From Streptomyces sp. A0642 (GTDB taxonomy: Bacteria; Actinomycetota; Actinomycetes; Streptomycetales; Streptomycetaceae), in NCBI RefSeq assembly GCF_004795105.1, contig NZ_SSBL01000001.1, forward strand, positions 558,001-622,000: 64,000 nt of DNA, read 5' to 3'. Of this stretch, positions 59,274-64,000 are shown in pieces. Both the position numbers and the translations under genes were made by a program. Position 1 is the stretch's first letter. Every line of letters begins with the position of its first letter. The notes under the pieces are model-generated. The model was not told the DNA's origin. It made no database searches and was given only the letters and a program-made list of their open reading frames with translations.

Positions 59274-61502
59274 GTGGGTGACGGGCGATGGCGGACAGCC
59301 GGAAGCGCCCTGATGCGAGTGATCGTGGTGTGGGCGGTCTCGACGCTCACGATGCTGGCGCTCGCGGGGATTCTGCCGGACTTCCAGCTCCAGTCGGACG
59401 ACGGCGACAGCGTGACCAGGACCGCGTTCACGGCGGTGTGGGGCGCGGGCGCGTTCGGTCTGCTCTCGGCGCTGGTCTGGCCGGTGCTCGTACGGGCCCT
59501 GCTCATCGTGCCGGCCCTCGTCCTCGGCACGCTGGTCTTCTTCCTCAACGGCTCGCTGCTCCTGATCGCGCTGCGGCTCATCCCGGACGGGAGGGGCGCC
59601 GCCGCCCCGGAGACGGCCGTCGTCGTCGCCGCCGTCATGTCCGCCGTCGCCTCCGCGACCTCCACGGCACTCGCCGTCCGTGACGACAACGCCTACCGCC
59701 GCAGGCTCTCGCGCCTGGCGGAACGGCGCCGCCGCCGCAGCGGCACGGCCGGCGCGGACGGCGAGGGGCCGCCCGGCACCGTCTTCATCCAGCTCGACGG
59801 CGTCGGCCACGACGTCCTCGCGCAGGCCGCCGCCGACGGTGTCATGCCGACCGTCGCCCACTGGCTGGCCGACACCGAGGGCCACCGGCTCACCCCGTGG
59901 CGCACGGACTGGTCCAGCCAGACCGGCGCCAGCCAGCTCGGCATCCTGCACGGCAGCAACCACGACGTGCCCGCCTTCCGCTGGTACGAGAAGGAGACCG
60001 GCGACATCATGGTCTCCAGCAGACCGGCGAGCGCCCTCGAACTCCAGCGCCGTGCCATCGAGCGCACCCGCGACGGCGGACTCCTCACCCTCGACGGCGC
60101 CAGCCGCGGAAACCTCTTCAGCGGCGGTGCCGCCCAGCTCGCCCTCGTCCTGTCGATGGCCGCCCGGCGGGGCAAGGGCCGGCGCTCCAGGGCCGGATAC
60201 TTCGCGTACTTCTCCGACCCCGCCAACGCCGTCCGCACCGCCCTCTCCTTCGTGGCCGAGGTCGGACGCGAGATAGGGCAGTCGACCCGGGCCCGGGTCC
60301 GCAAGGAGTCGCCCCGCATCAAGCGCGGCGGTCTCTATCCCTTCATCCGGGCCTTCGCGACCGTCGTCGAACGGGACGTGGTGGTCGCCGCCGTCATAGG
60401 GGACATGTTCGCCGGCCGGACCGCCGTCTACGCGGACCTCGTCGCGTACGACGAGGTGGCCCACCACTCGGGGCCGCGCAGCCGGGACGCCGAGAAGGTC
60501 CTCGCCCGGCTGGACCGCTCCCTCGCCCTGATCGTCAAGGTCGCCGAACACACCCCTCGCTCCTACCGCGTCGTGCTCCTGTCCGATCACGGGCAGAGCC
60601 CGGGGGAGACCTTCGCCGGGGCGTACGGGCTGACGCTCAAGGACCTGGTGCGGGCGGGATGCGGCCTGCCGGTGCCCCGCAGGGCACAGCGCACCAGGAG
60701 CGGCTCCGAGGCGCGCGACGCGGTCCGGATCGCGCTGCACCGCCCGGTCGCCGGGAGCGGGGAGAGGCAGGTCGAGCAAGCCTCCGACCCGGTGGTCCTC
60801 GCCTCCGGCAACCTCGGCCTCGTCTCCTTCCCCGACATCGAGGGCCGCGCCTCGCAGGAGCAGCTCGACCGCCGCCACCCCACGCTGCTCGGCACGCTCG
60901 CCAACCACCCCGGCATCGGCTTTCTGCTCGTCCGCAGCGAACGCGACGGATCGGTGGTGCTGGGGCGCGACGGAGCGCGCGTCCCGGTGGCGGAACTGAA
61001 GGACGGGCAGGGCCCGCTGGCCCCCTTCGGCCCGGGCGCGGCCGACGCGGTCCGGCGCACCGACACGTTCCCGCACGTCGCCGACGTGATGGTCAACTCC
61101 ATGTACGACCCCGCGACCGGCCGGGTGCACGCCTTCGAGGAACAGATCGGCTCGCACGGCGGCCTGGGCGGCGAGCAGTCCCGGCCGTTCCTGCTGTCGC
61201 CGCGCGCCATGACGGACCCGTTCGAGGCGGCCGCCGCCGAGGGAGGGGCGGCGGCGGAAGACGGGGAGCGGGTGGCCGAACTGGTCGGCGCCGAGGCCGT
61301 GCACCGGGTCCTGAGGTGCTGGCTGCGCGAGGTCTCGGGGCCTCAGGTGCCGGTGCGGACCGGAGCCGAACCGATCCGTGGGGTCCGGCCGGCCGCGGAG
61401 CGCGAGGAGACCAGGGAGGCGGCGCGCGAGCCCGGCCGGCGGCCGGATGCGACGGACGACGTCGCCGGAGTGAACGACGGGTGGTCCGGCGGCGGTTCCT
61501 GA
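59274..61502 (+). CDS. Membrane-anchored alkaline-phosphatase-superfamily phosphodiesterase (N-terminal holin-like membrane domain)
   Basis: A 742-residue protein. Residues about 15-140 hold four hydrophobic helices of the kind annotated as phage-holin-family (Mycobact_4TM-like). A basic linker leads to a phosphatase/phosphodiesterase domain (about 165-640). Its motifs are [10 protein letters not shown], the nucleophile Thr/Ser in W-S-S-Q-T-G-A-S-Q, the metal pairs D-E-V-A-H-H and L-S-D-H-G-Q-S and a final [11 protein letters not shown]. The C-terminus is charged. Likely a type-I phosphodiesterase or nucleotide pyrophosphatase-like enzyme at the membrane. The GTG at 59274 has AGGTGG 7 nt upstream; ATG 59313 is an alternative. 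Confidence 0.85.
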   Translation: MGDGRWRTAGSALMRVIVVWAVSTLTMLALAGILPDFQLQSDDGDSVTRTAFTAVWGAGAFGLLSALVWPVLVRALLIVPALVLGTLVFFLNGSLLLIALRLIPDGRGAAAPETAVVVAAVMSAVASATSTALAVRDDNAYRRRLSRLAERRRRRSGTAGADGEGPPGTVFIQLDGVGHDVLAQAAADGVMPTVAHWLADTEGHRLTPWRTDWSSQTGASQLGILHGSNHDVPAFRWYEKETGDIMVSSRPASALELQRRAIERTRDGGLLTLDGASRGNLFSGGAAQLALVLSMAARRGKGRRSRAGYFAYFSDPANAVRTALSFVAEVGREIGQSTRARVRKESPRIKRGGLYPFIRAFATVVERDVVVAAVIGDMFAGRTAVYADLVAYDEVAHHSGPRSRDAEKVLARLDRSLALIVKVAEHTPRSYRVVLLSDHGQSPGETFAGAYGLTLKDLVRAGCGLPVPRRAQRTRSGSEARDAVRIALHRPVAGSGERQVEQASDPVVLASGNLGLVSFPDIEGRASQEQLDRRHPTLLGTLANHPGIGFLLVRSERDGSVVLGRDGARVPVAELKDGQGPLAPFGPGAADAVRRTDTFPHVADVMVNSMYDPATGRVHAFEEQIGSHGGLGGEQSRPFLLSPRAMTDPFEAAAAEGGAAAEDGERVAELVGAEAVHRVLRCWLREVSGPQVPVRTGAEPIRGVRPAAEREETREAAREPGRRPDATDDVAGVNDGWSGGGS

Positions 61503-61570
61503 CCCGTCCTGGAGAGGCGTCAGCGGCTGCCGACCAGGGCGTTGTCAGTGGTGGACGGCAGGATAGGGGC

Positions 61571-63664
61571 ATGACGAACTCAGCTGTTGTGCTCGCCGAT
61601 ACCGCCGCCTACGCAGCCGCGGTCGAAGAAGCGTCGCAGGCCGCCGCCGCGTACTACGCCACGGGCGAGAGCGCGCTCGACGACGATGCGTACGACCGGC
61701 TGGCGCGCGGTATCGCCGCATATGAGCAGGACCACCCTCAGGAGGTGCTGGCCGAGTCGCCGACCGGCAAGGTGGCCGGGGGCGCGGCCGTCGGGGACAT
61801 ACCCCACACCGTTCCGATGCTCTCCCTGGACAACGTCTTCTCGGCCGAGCAGTTCGCCACCTGGACCGCCTCCCTGGAGCGCCGGATCGGGCGGCCGGTC
61901 ACCGCCTGGAGTGTCGAACCGAAGCTCGACGGCCTCGCGGTCGCCGCCCGTTACCGCGCCGGCCGGCTGGAGCAGCTGATCACCCGCGGCGACGGCACCG
62001 CCGGCGAGGACGTGTCGCACGCGATCGGCACCGTCGTCGGACTGCCCCCGCAGCTCGCCGAGCCGGTCACGATCGAGATGCGCGGCGAGATCCTGATGAC
62101 GGCCGAGCAGTTCGAGCAGGCCAACACCCTCCGCACCGAACACGGCGGCGCGCCCTTCGCCAACGCGCGCAACGGCGCGGCGGGCACCCTGCGCGCCAAG
62201 GACCGTGCCTACACGGTGGAGATGACGTTCTTCGCGTACGGCGCACTGGCGCTGCCCGGCTCGGGGCAGCTCACCGCGACGCTGGCCGAGCTGCCCCACA
62301 GCGAAACCCTCGGATACGTGGCGGGCCTCGGCGTGCACACCGCGGCGGACACGGCGGTGGCGCCCCGCACGGTCACCACCGTCGAGGACGTCCAGGCGCG
62401 GATCGAGGAAGTCGCTTCACTGCGTGCCTCGTTGCCCTTCGGGATCGACGGCATCGTCATCAAGGCGGATCTCGCCGCCGACCAGCGCGACGCGGGCAAC
62501 GGGACCCGGGCGCCGCGCTGGGCCATCGCGTACAAGCTGCCCGCCGTCGAGAAGGTCACCCGTCTGCTCGGCGTCGAGTGGAACGTGGGCCGTACCGGCA
62601 TCATCGCGCCGCGGGCCGTGCTGGAGCCGGTCGAGATCGACGGATCGACCGTCGGTTACGCCACCCTGCACAACCCGGCCGACATCACCCGCCGCGATCT
62701 GCGGATCGGTGACCACGTGATGGTCTACAAGGCCGGCGACATCATTCCGCGCATCGAGGCCCCCGTCGCCCATCTGCGGACCGGCGAGGAACAGCCGGTC
62801 GTCTTCCCCGAGGCGTGCCCGCAGTGCGGATCCGAGATCGACACCAGCGAGCAGCGCTGGCGCTGTGTCCGGGGCCGCGACTGCCGCCTGGTGGCGTCCA
62901 TCTCCTACGCGGCGGGGCGCGACCAGCTCGACATCGAGGGCCTCGGTGCGACCCGGGTGGTCCAGCTCGTCGACGCCGGCCTGGTCGCGGACTTCGCCGA
63001 CCTGTTCACGCTGGAGCGCGGGCAGCTGCTCGCCCTCGACCGGATGGGTGAGACCAGCACGGACAATCTGCTGGCCGCGATCGACGCGGCGCGCGCGCAG
63101 CCGCTCTCCCGGGTCTTCTGCGCCCTCGGTGTGCGCGGCACCGGGCGCTCCATGTCCCGGCGCATCGCCCGCTACTTCGCGGACATGGACCGGATCAGAG
63201 CCGCCGACGTCGAGACGCTTCAGCGGGTCGACGGCATCGGCAAGGAGAAGGCCGCCGGCGTCGTCGCGGAGCTCGTCGAGCTGGCCCCCCTGATCGAGAA
63301 GCTGGTCGCCGCCGGGGTCAACATGACCGAGCCGGGCGCGACCCCTCCGCCGGAGCCGGGCGAGGAGGGCGGCGCGGCGGCGGAGGGTGAGGGCTCGGAC
63401 GGGCGGCCGCTGGACGGGATGACGGTGGTGGTGACCGGAGCGATGACGGGGGCGCTGGAGAAGCTCTCGCGCAACCAGATGAACGAGCTGATCGAGCGCG
63501 CCGGCGGGAAGTCCTCCTCCAGCGTCTCCAAGCGCACCACACTCCTGGTGGCCGGCGAGAAGGCGGGCTCGAAGCGCGCGAAGGCGGAGGAGCTCGGCGT
63601 GCGGATCGCCGCCCCGGAGGAGTTCGCGCGGCTGATCGAGGAGCACCTGCCGTCCGAGGGGTGA
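61571..63664 (+). CDS. ligA: NAD-dependent DNA ligase (probably accessory copy)
   Basis: A 697-residue ligase with the full LigA architecture: Ia domain, adenylation domain with active Lys 118 in V-E-P-K-L-D-G, OB fold, four-Cys zinc finger (C-P-Q-C ... C-V-R-G-R-D-C), HhH repeats ([20 protein letters not shown]) and a C-terminal BRCT domain (about 610-695). A Gly/Glu/Pro-rich linker precedes the BRCT. The isolated context and sequence differences (such as S-L-D-N-V-F where N-A-F is common) suggest the second LigA many Streptomyces carry; the genome-wide copy number cannot be seen here. Confidence 0.92.
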   Translation: MTNSAVVLADTAAYAAAVEEASQAAAAYYATGESALDDDAYDRLARGIAAYEQDHPQEVLAESPTGKVAGGAAVGDIPHTVPMLSLDNVFSAEQFATWTASLERRIGRPVTAWSVEPKLDGLAVAARYRAGRLEQLITRGDGTAGEDVSHAIGTVVGLPPQLAEPVTIEMRGEILMTAEQFEQANTLRTEHGGAPFANARNGAAGTLRAKDRAYTVEMTFFAYGALALPGSGQLTATLAELPHSETLGYVAGLGVHTAADTAVAPRTVTTVEDVQARIEEVASLRASLPFGIDGIVIKADLAADQRDAGNGTRAPRWAIAYKLPAVEKVTRLLGVEWNVGRTGIIAPRAVLEPVEIDGSTVGYATLHNPADITRRDLRIGDHVMVYKAGDIIPRIEAPVAHLRTGEEQPVVFPEACPQCGSEIDTSEQRWRCVRGRDCRLVASISYAAGRDQLDIEGLGATRVVQLVDAGLVADFADLFTLERGQLLALDRMGETSTDNLLAAIDAARAQPLSRVFCALGVRGTGRSMSRRIARYFADMDRIRAADVETLQRVDGIGKEKAAGVVAELVELAPLIEKLVAAGVNMTEPGATPPPEPGEEGGAAAEGEGSDGRPLDGMTVVVTGAMTGALEKLSRNQMNELIERAGGKSSSSVSKRTTLLVAGEKAGSKRAKAEELGVRIAAPEEFARLIEEHLPSEG

Positions 63665-64000
63665 CGGCACGGGGCCGGACGCGTGGGGAGAGCCGGGCGG
63701 GCGGGGCGCGCCGGGTCGGGTGACCCGGGCCTGCGGGGTGGCGGGTGACCTGGGCCTGCCGGGCGGCTCCGTGCCCGGCGCCCGGGGTGGGGTGACCGGA
63801 GGGGGCCGTGCGGCCTGTTCTGCCGGGCGGGAGACGCCCGACCTGAGCCGGCCCGCCCCCGGTCGGCACCCGCTGATGCGCGCGGGGCCGGCGCTCTCGC
63901 CGCCGGCCGCGTTCCTCGTGCGGAGCAGCCTTCGATTGGGTGGGGGAGTGGCTTTCTTTGCCTCCCTATTGCATAGTGAGGGTTCGGCCATGCCTCGCTA
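63665..64000. other. Intergenic region with a short tandem repeat and a possible start of the next gene
   Basis: Two adjacent 25-nt copies of CGGGTGACC(C/T)GGGCCTGC(G/C)GGG-type sequence lie at 63717-63766. The last 60 nt turn AT-richer (TTCTTTGCCTCCCTATTGCATAGT), as a promoter would. An ATG at 63990 has GAGGG about 7 nt upstream and may begin a gene reading M-P-R, cut by the window edge. No further feature is supported. Confidence 0.4.

Noticed and set aside
59313..59600. Evidence for a prophage from the holin-like domain
   Set aside because: No other phage genes, integrase or attachment sites are near; four-helix domains of this type are common in actinomycete chromosomal proteins.
58896..61304. 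802-codon minus-strand open frame opposite the membrane phosphodiesterase
   Set aside because: Shadow of the plus-strand gene: Gly/Asp/Arg-rich composition, no motifs and no ribosome-binding site; the plus frame holds metal-binding motifs and membrane helices.
59897..61570. Apparent 5' extension of the ligA frame giving a 1255-residue protein
   Set aside because: The part before 61571 is an Arg/Pro/Gly-rich out-of-frame reading of the phosphodiesterase gene; LigA homology begins just after the ATG at 61571.
1..64000. tRNA, rRNA or riboswitch genes
   Set aside because: No cloverleaf with a T-loop GGTTCGAATCC-type sequence, no rRNA and no recognisable riboswitch core was seen on reading the gaps; short or divergent RNAs could be missed.

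Overview
The window is about 72% G+C and its real genes show the strong GC3 bias of a high-GC actinomycete. The gas-vesicle order gvpO-A-F-G-Y-Z-J-L-S-K, a SpoIIE-type PP2C phosphatase with a GAF domain and an RsbW-like kinase domain, frequent GTG/TTG starts, GTGA/ATGA start-stop overlaps and apparently leaderless promoters all point to a Streptomyces chromosome. No rRNA, tRNA, CRISPR array, transposase or prophage was seen. All functions below are read from sequence and family knowledge; nothing was searched.

Left part (1-19,300): tail of a protein with carboxypeptidase-regulatory-like repeats; a PAS-GAF-PP2C-HATPase signalling protein; a methyltransferase; a divergent LysR/aldo-keto reductase pair; a decayed DUF664/DinB remnant; a divergent ArsR/quinone-oxidoreductase pair. 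Then comes a four-gene peptidase operon (D-aminopeptidase DppA-like, M20, S9, S66 LD-carboxypeptidase), which looks built to degrade D-amino-acid-containing or murein peptides. It is followed by a secreted CocE-type hydrolase behind a TetR-like operator, a LapA-domain protein, a GNAT enzyme, a MerR regulator and a tandem-domain alpha/beta hydrolase.

Centre (19,400-25,750): a complete gas-vesicle cluster ending in a 20-bp perfect hairpin. Several of its proteins carry long charged, probably disordered tails, and a Lys/Ala-rich membrane-anchored protein closes the run. Next are a ComB-like protein and a PucR regulator with a fold-III PLP decarboxylase-like enzyme.

Sugar island (29,900-39,900): ROK sugar kinase, mannose-6-phosphate isomerase, a 0.7-kb repeat island (tandem repeats plus a long imperfect inverted repeat), a sugar ABC transporter without its own ATPase, a GH2 beta-mannosidase and a translationally coupled LacI regulator. 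Together they make a coherent beta-manno-oligosaccharide uptake and catabolism locus, with candidate LacI-type palindromes at the kinase promoter, after manA and between the transporter and beta-mannosidase genes.

Right part (40,000-64,000): TAT-exported phospholipase C, DUF6204, an arginase-fold protein lacking both histidine metal ligands, a DUF5107-TPR protein, a VOC protein, a methyltransferase and a PAP2-lipid kinase fusion. A sugar-acid locus follows (IclR, SMP-30 lactonase, TIM-barrel protein, zinc dehydrogenase, enolase-superfamily dehydratase). Next is a fold-I aminotransferase-like protein containing no lysine at all, beside an MBL hydrolase, then an MBL/DedA coupled pair, a small resolvase-like protein, a membrane phosphodiesterase and a probably accessory NAD-dependent DNA ligase. 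The most interesting leads are the enzyme-fold proteins that have lost catalytic residues (aminotransferase, arginase, N-terminal hydrolase domain), the charged-tail gas-vesicle proteins, the repeat island and the shared operator motifs.
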